Below, piece after piece: positions 1 to 11,579 of a stretch of DNA of 64,000 nucleotides. The stretch comes from Cryptomeria japonica (taxonomy: Eukaryota; Streptophyta; Pinopsida; Cupressales; Cupressaceae), in NCBI RefSeq assembly GCF_030272615.1, contig NC_081415.1, positions 230,166,803 to 230,230,802 of the forward strand. The letters are read 5' to 3'. The notes beneath the pieces were generated by a model, which ran no database searches, had not been told where the DNA came from, and saw only the letters and a list, made by a program, of their open reading frames with translations. The position numbers were made by a program, and so were the translations under genes. The first letter of the stretch is position 1, and the number at the start of each line of letters is the position of its first letter.

Positions 1-2294
1 AGTCTTGTGAGCAAAGTCGCCAAGTGCTTGAAGATGACTACCTCCAAAGGCTAAGATGCCAAGAAGAACACTGCATCCTTAGCATGTATGTCGAAATTAA
101 GTCCCACAGGGCATGCCAAAAATTGTTAACACAAGCTCGCACCCTTGCTGAGCTATCAACTCAGCAACCTTGTGCAACATGGAGACAACCCCGAAGTGTG
201 GGACCTTGTGCAAGGGGGTTGAATCTCCAGAGAAGGTCGACTTCCTTCTCAATCCAAGTGCAGGTGTTGAACCAACTCAACACTTCAAAACTAATTCCTA
301 AGCCTATCCTAACAAATTGCATAGGTAAAGGGAAGAGAGAATGCTTGAAATAGAATAAGGTGATGCACCAAGAAGAGATTGTTCCTCTCCCCGCCTGAAA
401 TGGCACAAGGAATCAACTGAAATACCCAAGAGATGCACAAACTTCAATTGCATGAGTGACCCAAATGCATGTGTGGAGGTTAGAATTTTCTAAGTGTCAA
501 GAGGGGAGAAGGATTCCCACAAGCCACACTCAGAAAAAACAAGTTAACACAACATATATGGAGAGAAGAGCCACAAAACATACACCTATGATGAAGGTAA
601 GAAAATATACACAGCATGCATAAGTTGAAGGAAGGCAAGAATGTAATTCCAATTCATTCAAAGGCCAAAGGCCAAACTTATAATTGCATAAATGCAAGAT
701 AAATACAAGAGAAGTGGGAAAGCATAGAAGAGCTCAAGCTAGCAGGGAGAGAACCCTTTACAACTATGTTACCCCAAGTTTCCGGGACGGGGACGGCAAG
801 GGACGACAGGACGAGTTTCCGGGACGACAAATTTTATTGCCAATTTTGGGGACGGCGGGGGCCATCAAAGGGGACAGCTATATAAAATATAGGAAAAATT
901 TAAAATATATAGTGAAATTTTAAATGTTCATATGAAAAATAGATAAAGCATGTATATATACATTATATTCATATGAAAACATGGATAAAGCAAGTATATG
1001 TACATTATAGAACCTTAACATACCACATTTGTGTTCAGAATTGATTGTCAATACTCAATATGCATTCATAATTGAAAATACATTGTCAATATGCCAACAC
1101 TTGTTTGCATGTAGTTCATTGTTTATTTCTGGTTGAAGGATATTTTGATAGTCTTCCATTTCTATTATGACCTACAACCGCTTCTTTATGCACTACAAAG
1201 TTTTGGATGTTTGTGAAATTCTATACCAAGCTGTTATTCATATTTTTGAGTGCTTTTGGCTATGATTCAAACTTGTTTACCTTTCATAATTGTGAAAAGT
1301 CCAATATTGCAGACCTACAACCACTTTTTTACGCACTACCGCGTTCTAAGTGTTTGTGAAATTTATTACCCGATTGTTGTTCATTATTTCTAAGTGCTTT
1401 TGGAAGTGATTCAAACATGTTTACCCATCATATTAATGAAAATCCAATTTTATAGACCTATAATAAAATAAAAAAATGATTTTTTGAGCATTTGAGTCTT
1501 TTTTGGTTTTTTAATTGTGTTGGGAAAAGGGGAACGGCTGGCCGTCCCCGGGACAATTAGGGGACGGGGGGACGTCCCCAAACCATATTGGGGATGGGGG
1601 GACGTTCCCTTTGAGAGTCACTGTCGTCCCCAAGTTTCCAAGACGTTTCCCACAAATTTTGCAATTTTGGGGACGACGGGGGACGTCCCCAAGTCCCCGA
1701 AACGTCCCCAGTACAGGGACAAGGGATTTTAACCCGGGGGACGCGTCCCTAGGTTACAATGAGGCTTAACAACCTTTATATAGAAAAAATGGTTACAAGG
1801 GTGATCATGACCCCTGCTTGTCAGTCTGGAAGTGCAAGGAAGTGCATGCACTTGACTTGTACATGCAAGCAACCTAGCCATACCCACAAAGGGCACTCCT
1901 GAGAAGGTGGATTGACTAAACTTCCAAAGTCAGACATGACATAAGTCACCAAGCATGGCCCCGTACCTCCCTTGATGGAAATCCGGCCAAAACATTTAAT
2001 GCACCCTTGTGGCTCCACAAAACAAAGTGCACAAGTCACCAAAACTGTCGGAGCATTAAAATCCTTGAGTGTCGATCATGCCATCCGGAAGTGTTGCCAG
2101 TCGGAAGGAAGCTCGGACTCCCGAAGTGAGGAAGACAAGGGAAGGAACAAGGAACTTCGGAACCTTGGGGTTCCAGAGTTCCGGGATAGGAGAAGCTTAA
2201 GAGGTGAAAGAAAGGGAGGCTAGGAATGCTGGTCCATAGAACGTATCTCCGATCGGTTCTTGCCGATGGACCAAGGTGTCACAAAATGACAACA
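1..2294 (-). mobile_element. Giant-LTR-like element, partial (left end outside window)
   Basis: The right end reads CAACA at 2290-2294 and abuts reverse-transcriptase sequence of the copia element to its right, so this is an insertion into that element. Read on the minus strand it starts TGTTGTCA. The first bases form a hairpin (TGTCA 2277-2281, loop of 5, TGACA 2287-2291), followed by a second hairpin (TGGTCCAT 2230-2237 with ATGGACCA 2266-2273). A TATA box (CTATATAAAG on the minus strand) lies at 1774-1783. The same layout is seen in the four complete elements at 12835, 18952, 45509 and 60346, so I place it as a divergent member. No open frame in it looks like a real protein. If the TATA-to-end distance of the other copies holds, its other end lies just outside the left edge. 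Confidence 0.55.
764..1762. mobile_element. GC-ended nonautonomous element with GGGACG repeats
   Basis: An AT-rich core (about 880-1510) is bounded by two GC-rich blocks (about 770-870 and 1520-1750) packed with GGGACG and its reverse CGTCCC. The left block is repeated, in the same orientation, within the right block (about 1625-1700): both carry CCCCAAGTTTCC, ACAAATTTT and CAATTTTGGGGACG in the same order. The edges share a short inverted GTTAC/GTAAC. The flanks TTACAACT and TTACAATG are similar but not identical, so a target duplication is possible but unproven. Subterminal repeats of this kind are typical of hAT-like nonautonomous elements. No transposase is present. It lies inside the partial LTR-like element, next to its TATA box. 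Confidence 0.5.
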
Positions 2295-3632
2295 GTTTCT
2301 TCGAAGTCAATACCTTCCACTTGAGCATACCCTTTGCAAACTAACCTTGCTTTATGTCGGATTATTTTGCCTTCTTCATTCATCTTGTTCCGGTAGACCC
2401 ACTTGGTACCTGACATTATTGTCTATCGGTCTAGGAACAAGTTCCCAAGTTTGATTTTTCTCAATTTGTTTCCGCTCTTCATCCATGGCATCTATCCACT
2501 TTTCATTTTTGCTAGCTTCATCAAAATTTTTGGGCTCAAGTTCTGTCATGAGGCTGAAATTTACCTGCTCTTCATTCCGGGCCAGTCTCCTTCTGGTCTG
2601 CACACCTTCATTTTTATCTCCTATGATCTGTTCTTCCGGATGGTTCTTCTGCACATACCGGTTGGAGTTCCTACTTGGTGCTTCTTCCACTGGTCCATTG
2701 TCAAATTGATTTTCATGCTCATCATTTGAAAAATAAATATAGGGTGTCGGTGCAGATTCTTTCTTATGTAGGTCTTCATCTATTCTCACATTTATACTAT
2801 TAACCATTTTTCTCAATTTCTTGTTGTAGCATTTGTAGGCTTTGCTATTGGTTGAGTAACCCAAGAGGATTCCTTCATCACTCTGGGAATCAAAGCTTCC
2901 TAATCTATGAGCATCTCTCTTGATGAAACACTTACTTCCAAACACTCTAAAATGCTTGAGTGATGGTTTCCGATCATACCATAACTCATAAGGGGTCATT
3001 CTACTGTTCACTCTTAGCCGTACCCAGTTTAATGTATAGACAGCAGTATGAGCTGCTTCCTTCCAATATGTATCCAGTATGCTGGCCTCATTCAACATTG
3101 TTCTATCCATTTCCTTCACTATCCTATTCTTCCTTTCTACCACACCATTCTGTCATGGTGTTCTTGTTGCTGAATACTGTCTCCGGATTCCATGTTTCTC
3201 ATAGTAGTCAATAAACTCATTTGAAGAATATTCTCCACCCCAGTCTGATCTTAAACACTTTAACCAGTGTGCACTATCATTTTCAATCATCCTTCTAAAA
3301 ATCTTGAATCTTTCAAATGCATGTGATTTTTCATGCAAAAATGTCACCCAAGTCATCCTTGAGTAGTCATCAATGAATAACATGAAGTATCTCTCACCGG
3401 TCAGAGCCCTTGTCCTTGTTGGTCCACACAAATCTATATGTACTAACTCTAGAGGTCTTGAGGTATTATACTCTTTTGTTTTGCAACTCACTTTGATTTG
3501 CTTGCCTCTGATGCATTCATCACAAAAAGTACTTGCCGGTTTAGTTATTTGTGGAATATTTCTCACATACCGGTTTTTACTTATCTTCACTAGATTATCA
3601 AAATTCACATGACCTAATCTTCGGTGCCACAA
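2295..3632 (-). pseudogene. Copia A integrase and start of reverse transcriptase
   Basis: The integrase begins with the GAG-pre-integrase zinc region (MWHRRLGHVNF, CDECIRGKQ). Its catalytic core shows the first aspartate in HIDLCGP, the second in RSDWGGEY and the glutamate in NGVVERKN. An in-frame stop lies between 3153 and 3143, just before that last motif. The carboxy-terminal part (FGSKCFIKRDAHR, GILLGYSTNSKAYKCYN) runs to about 2600. The RT amino-terminal region follows (MDEERKQIEKNQTWELV) with a frameshift near 2400. It then reads KWVYRNK and FEET in the other frame and ends at 2295 at the inserted element. Confidence 0.85.
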
Positions 3633-3647
3633 CCAACTTTCATCAAC

Positions 3648-4084
3648 CTATCCCATCATGCATTGGGGCTCATAGCATTCCTTCAGATTGTAGACATTTC
3701 CATCTGTCCTCTTTCCTTCGGCTACAACCTGACGAGTACTCTGCTTGCTTATCTGACAACCGGTGGAGTGAAATGTGAACTTGTACCCTTTGTCACACAT
3801 CTGACTTACACTTAGCAGATTATGCTTTAGTCCTTCCACAGTACACATCATGAGCCTTGAGATAGAGGAGTTTCACCAAACCGAACAGAACCACCATTCC
3901 AATCATCAAGCTTGATAAACTTTTTCTTATCTCCGGTCATGTGATTTGAGAAGGCACTATCTACTACCCATAGATTCCTTCTTTCAGCATGTAGAGCAGT
4001 CTGCACAATCAAGCTGGACTCTGTCTTGTTCTTCTCCTTCTCTATCCAAACCTGTTTCTCTTCTTTCTTCTCCTCTTCTGTCAT
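3648..4084 (-). pseudogene. Copia A protease remnant
   Basis: This is the aspartic protease part of the polyprotein, which would cleave gag from pol. The active-site region reads WVVDSAFSNHMTG at about 3950-3995, where copia proteases usually have D-S-G-x-S. The key glycine is lost, so the enzyme would be dead even without the other breaks. A frameshift near 3850 separates it from the following segment (GLKHNLLSVSQMCDKGY), the usual carboxy-terminal half of copia proteases. Integrase follows directly. Confidence 0.8.
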
Positions 4085-4180
4085 CTTGTGTTCCGGTTTA
4101 GTCTCTATCTTCTGATTTGGTACTGTTTTCTTTTGCTTGTCAGTTCTCAGCTTACAATGCCTTGCTATATGAACAAAATT

Positions 4181-6209
4181 TTAACACTTGTAACATTTTA
4201 CATTAGCATTGAAAGATGTATCCAAAGCATTCTTGTAGGACATCTCCACATTTCTCCTACACTCATAACTCTCATGACCAAACTCATTGCAATTACAACA
4301 TGTGACATTTGTACTTTGTAATGCAGCAAATGAGTTTCTACTCTCAAAGCTGGGGTTTACATTCATTTTCCTACAATCTACCATTATATGATCGAACTTA
4401 TTACACCGGTGACAATAACCATGAAAGTTTGGAACATACCGGTTATATTGTCTTGAACCTACAAACGACTGCCTCACCGAGGGTCTTCCTTTCATGTTGC
4501 TAACTCTGGTGAATCTTTCATGGTCAACTCTTGCATTTCTCCTTGGATCTGCATGTCGGTGCATTGAGTATGGCCTCCGGTTCATTGATTTTGTATACCG
4601 GTTTGTGTGGCAGTTCTCAACCACATCTGCATATGTCTTCTTGCCGGTATCCTTGCTTACCGTGAATCTCTTCTTCACTTCACCTTCATTTGAAGAAGTA
4701 AACTGTATCTCCTTACCGGATGTGTCTTTGTTGTTTGAACTTTGACCCTCTTCAAATCCTAAGCCACCGGTATCTTTAGATTGCTTCTGTTTGCTCAACA
4801 TCTTGTCTAAAGCTTCGGTGATGCCTTCATATTTGCTTCTCACTTTCATTTCTTCCTTGCTTTTCTCCAATTCCTTCTGGAGCTTGACAATTTCTTCTTC
4901 CAAGTTCTGATGCTCCTCCTTTTTACTCAAGCTGGTACTAGTAACTTCACAGATCCTTTTGGCCTCTTCCAATTGGTTTTAGATCTGCAATTGTTTTCTT
5001 GGATTCTTCAAGAGATTTCTCCAACATCTCTTGTTCTTCAGCTGCAGCCTTTTTCACCTTCTTCAGATCTCTTCTTGTTTTCTTCAGTTCTTCCAAGGCA
5101 CTGATGAGCTCTGCTTCAAGGTCTACTTCTCCTTCTTTCTCTTCTTCTTCTCCTTCTTCAGGTATCGGAACCTCTTGGGCCATAAAAAGGTTTTCTCTGA
5201 CTTCCTCTTCACTACAAAAGTCATCTGAGACACTTTCCTCATCTGTGGTATCATTTTCATGTGTAAAGACCGCTCTGCTTCCGGTTGCCCCTTTTACCAT
5301 GCTGGTAGACATTATTCTTCTTGTCCATACCATATGATCTGCTACCACTTGATTGATCATCTTCATTCTTATCACTATAGGGACATTTGGCAGCAAAATG
5401 TCTAATCTTTCCACAATTGAAACATTTCAGGGGCAGCTTGCCTTTGTATTTGCCTGAACCTGTCTTGAGTCTTCTGACAAAGTTTGCCATGATATCATCA
5501 GAGTCTTCACCAGTTCCATCTTGAGCAGACTCTTCTTTTCCTTTCCTTGATGTTTTGGATGTAGCTTCTTTCTTCACAGCCTCAGTACCGACAGTCCTCA
5601 TCTCATAAGCAGTTAGGGAACCATACAACTCATCCATTGTAAACATTTTCAGATCTTTTGCTTCTTCTATTGTTGAAACCCTTGTATCATACTTAGATGT
5701 GAGAGATCTAAGTACTTTCTTTACTACCACCTCATCTTTTATTTCTTCTCCAAGCCCTCTAATGGTGTTTGTTGTTTCATCAACCCTTCATCAACCCTTC
5801 GGAGATAGTCAGCAATCTTCTCTTCATCTCTCATCTTCAAACCCTCAAGTTGTGCTCTCAATGTCTGTAACTTGGCTTCCTTAACTTTAGCATCGCCTTC
5901 AAATATTTTCTACAACTTATCCCAAGTTGCTTTGGCAGATGAGCAGTGCATGAGCTTAACAAACTCATTATCAGATAACCCACTAAGAATAGCATTTTTA
6001 GCTTTAGCATTGTTCTCATATTCCTTCTTAGCATCTGGATCAGTAGGGGGATTATTAGGGACTGTATACTCATTCACTACCGACATCCATACATCACAAC
6101 CTAGAGAGGACAAATAGGTTTCCATTCTTCTACTCCAAAAGGCATAGTTGACATCATCAAACATAAGGGCTTTTGAAGAGGTTGATTCATTTCTTGCCAT
6201 TGTGAACAC
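4181..6209 (-). pseudogene. Copia A gag remnant with several zinc knuckles
   Basis: This encoded the capsid/nucleocapsid polyprotein. The amino-terminal part (6209-5910, ...MFDDVNYAFWSRRMETYL) matches the DUF4219/UBN2 gag type. A CCHC zinc knuckle, CFNCGKIRHFAAKC, is at about 5386-5430. A long acidic and lysine-rich coiled-coil stretch follows (about 5230-4800). Further left are two intact CCHC knuckles (CHRCNKFDHIMVDC and CCNCNEFGHESYEC) and a third, CYKC...H...C, broken by a stop at about 4180. Frameshifts at about 5910, 5730, 5257 and 4950 split the frame into four pieces. The number of knuckles is higher than in most copia gags. It is not functional as it stands. Confidence 0.85.
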
Positions 6210-6260
6210 TTGACAGGACTACCCAAGCTAGAGAACGCTTTAACAAAATAGGGTACCTAC

Positions 6261-6272
6261 GCTCTGATACCA
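6261..6272 (-). other. Primer binding site of copia element A
   Basis: On the minus strand the 12 bases read TGGTATCAGAGC, complementary to the 3' end of plant initiator methionine tRNA. The site sits two bases after the LTR terminus, as in most plant copia elements, and fixes the direction of the element. Confidence 0.9.
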
Positions 6273-6274
6273 AT

Positions 6275-7941
6275 TGTTGGACACAATGGATCATTGAGAG
6301 GAGAGTGATTTAACACTTTTTCTTCAAACAAGGATATACCAGTACTCTATGAAACAAATAGAGTGCTGACCGGTAAGCCAAACTATGTAAACTAAGTGTG
6401 TGAAAGGATTTGCTATATCATCAAAATAACTCATACACAAGAATGCATCACATAACAACAAATATACGAGGAAAACTCACTGTGGGAAAAACCTCAGTGA
6501 GAATAGTTTTTGGAGATCTTCTGCTCCAATTCAGCCTCACAATATAACTGATCTGATTACAATTTTAGGGCACCAACCCAAGGAGCACCAACCCTTGAAC
6601 AATTTATAGGCTACAACCTAAAGGAGCTACAACCCTTGCACTAAGCACCTACTTAGTGAAAACAATATCAAGATTCAAATACAAAAATAAATTCCCTGTT
6701 GCAAATGAAGTTTTGCAACCCTTCAATACTCTTCTCTACCGGTTTCAATCTTACTAATCTGTGAAATCTTCACACACACTGCAACACTGCCTTTATGCTC
6801 GTCCTTACTCTATTGAAACTTCTCTTCCTCTGTCTGCTAGATTCACTTCACACCTGCTCACACTTTTTAGGTTTTGTCTCTGTCGGTTTGTTCTCTATCG
6901 GTTCACACACCTTACCGGTTTCTCCTTCTACACACAGTTACTTAAGATTTCTTGTTTTTCACTTGAACAATATTTTCTATCTCTCTTTCATTCACAAGCA
7001 TAATCACAAATCATTCCGCAGCAACAGACTTATCGATTTAGACTTGTGTATTTAAAAACAAGTTTTCTCGCCAAAAACAAATTCAAACTTCAAGCAGTTA
7101 GGGTTTCTTTCCTTCGACCAAATCTATATCAAATCTGATTCGATCGGTCTTGGATCGTTCACCTGCTATAGGGAGATGCATTTGTACACGTTTTTATTCA
7201 TCCAATGCATGTTTTCTAAAAATAGTAAACTTTACCCTGCTTTACGGCCTTGATCTTTGTCGACCTCATTTCATCCAATTGTTTCTAACTGAAACTCAAT
7301 GTGCAATCGGATTTCGTGTCCTGATCACCATGCCAACAACTACCTGATCATTCTTTGTCGTCCATTCTTCCTCGAGCCGCAACAGTCAAATAACATCCCG
7401 TGACTTGTGGATTTATCATTTAATGACCATCAACTGCACAGACATCTATGTCAATGAACATTTTATCAACCTCTGCATGTTTTCCACCTCAGCTCCCCAT
7501 GGCACACATCGGCATACTTTCAACTCACCGACAAAGAGTCGGTTCAACCCTGAACATCCCTGCCAGTACAAACCTTTACCGATATGCATAATACACAAAA
7601 CAACTACTGTTATCGGCATCACATCATACTGGCAGTTCATCTTGCCTTCCGGTATGTCTTCATGCCATTCGTTTAGTTCAGCTCACCGGGTGTTGTTGTG
7701 ATTCATCTAACATTTCGCCTCTTCATCACAAACAAACAACCAGCCATCATACCGGTTTAAGCCTTACCGATTAATACTCAGGCATGCCAACTCACTCCTG
7801 CATCTCACCTCATACCAGTGATGTCATCTGTTAACACATAATCTTTCTTCTCTTCTTTATGCTAGTTGAATCTTCTTCATACCGGGTTGACACACACTGC
7901 CTGCAATACCGATTGACATCAATGACAACTCAATGCCAACA
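6275..7941 (-). repeat. 5' LTR of copia element A
   Basis: The LTR is about 1667 bp, bounded on the plus strand by TGTTGG (6275-6280) and CCAACA (7936-7941), a perfect 6-bp inverted terminal repeat. The primer site follows immediately on the minus strand. Inside, at about 6474-6500, is the box GTGGGAAAAACC seen in several other LTRs of this window. The 3' partner LTR is not in the window. Confidence 0.85.
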
Positions 7942-7992
7942 ATTTTATTAATAATGCAATAAACTCAATTATTAGTTTAGCTAAGATGTTGC

Positions 7993-9281
7993 CATTAAAT
8001 AATGTAATGTTTCTTTAATGGTCATCTTAGTTAGTTTAGGTAGTTTCTAATTCTAGCTTTTGTTTACGATTGTTTCATTTAGAAATATCATCTTTGTAAA
8101 TCTATTTAAGGAGCCTTCGTCTCCTTTGTTTAATACATCGATTTACCATAACATGGTATCAGAGCGGGTCAATGGGATTTCATAAAAATTTGGCGAATTT
8201 TTCTAGCCTCTTCTGATCTAGAATTTTTTCCAAAAGTTTGTTCTTTGATATTTTATGAAAATAAAAAATTTGTTGGAGGTATTTTTCTAAAACTGTTGGA
8301 GCTTTCTTCTGATTTTCGTGGGTTTTTGTCTTCTACAAAATTGTGTTTCTGCATGTTCAAGGGTTTGTGCGCATTCTATGTTTTTCAGCCCTCACGAGGC
8401 CCACGCATCTTTGTGCCTGCAATTCATCCTGTTTTCAAAGCATCATTTTGTGTGTGCCCATGTTTCTCAAATTTATGGGGTTTCGCAGTTCGATAGGGCT
8501 CTCTGTTTTTTTTGGGTTTTCTAATTTTTTTCCTAAAAAAATTAGTGTTTAGTTTTTTTAATTTTTCTCCTTAAAATTTTTTTGGAAGGGTTTTAACTTT
8601 TTTTTCCCTCAAAAACGAGGTTTTGTATATTGATCCATGACTTGGATTATGTGCCAGCTACTCGCCGATGTTTTAGTGTCTAGGTTTTCATGATTTTTTT
8701 CCTAAAAAATTGTCTGTGGGTTTTGATCGATTTTTTTCCTCAAAAATCATGTCTGGTTTTGATTGATTTTTCTCCTCAAAAATCATATCTGGTTTCTTGC
8801 AGCCGTTTTGGATCGCACCTAGAGTTGCTAGGGCAACGGTCTGCACAAGTGTTTGTCGATTTTTCCTAAAAAAATTGTGGTTTCAGTTTGAGAAGTTGTT
8901 CTCAGTGTCTTTGGATACAGGGAGGGATAGTTTTTGTTTTCCCAACATTAGGTTGGATGGTTTCTAGTTATCTTGATCATTAACATTCTACAAATCCAGG
9001 GGGGCCTCAGTAGCTACAGAGTGTTTTGAAAAGAAGGGGAAGCCTTCTTTGTGTTTGTGATCAAAAGACCTGCAAATTGCCTTTTGCAGGGTTGTTAGGA
9101 CAACGATCATTAAGGGAGGGTATTAAATAATGTAATATTTCTTTAATGGTCATCTTAGTTAGTTTAGGTAGTTTCTAATTCTGGCTTTTGTTTACGATTG
9201 TTTCATTTAGAAATATCGTCTTTATAAATCTATTTAAGGAGCCTTCGTCGCCTTTGTTTAATACATCGATTTACCATAACA
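7993..9281 (+). mobile_element. TRIM retrotransposon A (no coding region)
   Basis: Two near-identical 161-bp direct repeats (7993-8153 and 9121-9281) flank about 970 bp. A primer site TGGTATCAGAGC (8154-8165) follows the first repeat, and a purine tract TAAGGGAGGG (9111-9120) precedes the second. Flanks GTTGC (7988-7992) and GATGC (9282-9286) fit a 5-bp target duplication with one change. The inside has no plausible gene. It is rich in TTTTTCCTAAAAAATT-like runs. Size and structure fit a terminal-repeat retrotransposon in miniature. It shares its LTR sequence with the element at 10290-11574. Confidence 0.85.
8154..8165 (+). other. Primer binding site of TRIM A
   Basis: TGGTATCAGAGC directly after the 5' LTR end (CATAACA), complementary to initiator methionine tRNA. 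Confidence 0.85.
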
Positions 9282-9286
9282 GATGC

Positions 9287-10284
9287 ATGTTTTAGAATTG
9301 TTTTTAGTGGCTAGGGTTATCCTACCATAAAGCTTGATTTCATGCAAAGCTATTCCTAGGATAGAAGTAGCAATTAAATTGTTTTATTTATTTTCATATA
9401 ATTCTTATAAATAATATGAGAGCCTTTACACTTGGATTTTTCTAATGGTAATTTCCAAGTCTAATTATTGCTGAAATTGTTGTTCACAGAGTTCTTATTC
9501 CTACAATTGTTTGTGTGTGAGTTGAGTGTATTGAATGACCTTAGCAAGATTTGTATTGTTAAGATTATTGGAATAAGTATTTTGGCTTTGCATACAATTC
9601 TTTATAATTAATTCATAAGTTTTGTTTATGTCTTTGTATTTTTTCATTGAATCTTACTTTGTCTAATAAATGATTTTCACTCTCCAAATTTAATTGAAAA
9701 TCATAAACATCTTTTAGTCATGTTACTTGCTGGAACAGATAGATTTATATCAGAAACTTCTCATCTAGGGCAGATACATTGAAGTTTGAAAATGCTATGT
9801 GCTCTACATTGAAAAACAAAAAGATACATCTTAAATTCAGTTTGTTCATCTTGTATACTTGAAAAGTCTTCTAAATTCCAAGCTAAAGGGAGCTTCACCT
9901 TCTACTTTGAAGAGCAGTTTATTGTACATGTTCTACTTTGTGTCACATTGAGAAGTGTGAATTAAAATACTAACACAGGACAAAATACAAGAGCCTCTCC
10001 TTCCTCAAGCTCTCTAGCTTCCACTTCATCCTCTATGAGGATTTCTTATTCATCTAAATATTGTCCACAATCCTCCTCCTATGCATCCTCACACCTATTA
10101 GTTTCCAACTTTGAAGCCACTATAACTACTCCCTTGGTTGCACCATTGCCTCCATAAACTTTGAGAACATATGGTCCCAATTTTGCCCCTATGCCTTGTC
10201 TTTGTGTTTCCTCCATTTCTACATACCTTTTGCCATGTTGTCGAACAACCTCTTCTCTACAAACTAAACCCATTTGGGGTCTCT
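9287..10284. other. Non-repetitive host sequence with a short open frame
   Basis: No repeat edges are seen here. On the minus strand 10079-10273 encodes 64 residues (including GIGAKLGPYVLKVYGG) and can be read further left with several stops. It might be a fragment of an old coding sequence, but I recognise no family. The rest is AT-rich DNA, read here as part of an intron. Confidence 0.3.
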
Positions 10285-10289
10285 GAGTC

Positions 10290-11574
10290 TGTTGAAATAT
10301 TTGATGTTATTAAACAATAGAGCGAGAGCTATATATACAGAATTTACAAGAGATGATGTTTCTAAAAGAAATATTCGTAAACTAAAGCTGAAAATAGAAA
10401 CTAACTAAATAAACTCAAGACGACTAAGATGACAAAAACTAACTAAATAAATTAAAGATGACTAAGATGACAAAAACTAACTAAATAAACTAAAGACGAC
10501 TAAAATGACCATTAAAGAAACATTACAATATTCTATTACCCTCCCTTAATGGTCATGTCATCGTTCTAACTACCCAGAGAAAAACAGAGAAGGTTGCCCC
10601 CTTCTTCTCAGAATGTTCTACAACATGAGCCTGCCACTAACCCTGTCAAAATCTGGAGAACTTCTGGATAACATAAATTGTCCACAAACTTTTGCAGATG
10701 AGCATGATGACCCAAAACAGACTGCAAAAAAGCCACGATTTTTGAGGAAAAAATTGCCAAACCCAGAAACTAAAGATTACAAAGCATCGTTTTTTTTCAA
10801 AAAAATTATTAAAACCCACCAATAAATTTTTAAGGGAAAAAAAATTATAAACCCATAAGAAATTTTTTAAGGAAAAAATTATGAAAACCCATCAAAACAT
10901 CTCCAGGCGACCAAACAAAGAGGCAGATTGCGTGCCCTAGTCGCATTTTTGCAGGGAGATGAAGACATCGAACAAAACCCAACTCCACGAAGCCCTAGAC
11001 TGCACATACACAGGATCTGAAACCCTAGGTCACAAAATGCAGAATACAAATGCGGGTTGCAGATCTGAAACACCATAGTTGCGAATAGAAACCAAAAATT
11101 TGTGTGCACGAAAAAACATAAGAAAACCTCCACGATCTTCAAATGCAGCACCCAAATTGCCCACGAACACAGATCTACGAACTCACAAAAAATTCAAATT
11201 ATAGCTCCAAAAGAGCCCACAAAATTCTGCATGCAAAAATCCTACACGATCTTTGCCTAGAAGACTGGTTGCAAATCCGTACCAAAACAGAGAACCGGAA
11301 AAGCCTTCCCATAATCCCAAGCCCTCCCATGAGGGAGATAGGCTTAGAACAGCTCTAATACCATGTTAAAATATTCGATGTTATTAAACAATAGAGTGAG
11401 AGCTCTATATAAAGAATTTACAAGAGACAATGTTTCTAAAAGAAACAATTGTAAACTAAAGCTGAAAATAGAAACTAACTAAATAAACTAAAGACGACTA
11501 AGATGACAAAAACTAACTAAATAAACTAAAGACAACTAAGATGACCATTAAAGAAACATAACAATATTCTATTA
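10290..11574 (-). mobile_element. TRIM retrotransposon B
   Basis: Minus-strand element with its 5' LTR at 11364-11574 (211 bp) and 3' LTR at 10290-10538 (249 bp). The 3' LTR holds an extra copy of a roughly 38-bp ACTAACTAAATAAA-type unit. The primer site reads TGGTATTAGAGC on the minus strand (11352-11363). The purine tract is at 10539-10548. Both flanks are GAGTC (10285-10289 and 11575-11579), a perfect 5-bp target duplication. No coding region is visible. The LTR is the same family as the element at 7993. The outer 5' end starts TA rather than the usual TG. Confidence 0.9.
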
Positions 11575-11579
11575 GAGTC

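Larger units (their letters stand above)
2295..7941 (-). mobile_element. Ty1/copia retrotransposon A, decayed and truncated
   Basis: Reading the minus strand from right to left: 5' LTR (7941-6275), primer site (6272-6261), gag (6209-4181), protease (4084-3648), integrase (3632-about 2600) and the start of reverse transcriptase, which stops at 2295 where another element is inserted. The order protease-integrase-RT defines the Ty1/copia superfamily. The remaining RT, RNase H and 3' LTR are expected beyond the left window edge. Stops and frameshifts in every domain show it is inactive. It lies in the same sense as the host gene exons. Confidence 0.9.

Noticed and set aside
4999-5337. Ser/Phe-rich open frame on the plus strand
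   Set aside because: It is the antisense shadow of the acidic coiled coil in copia A gag.
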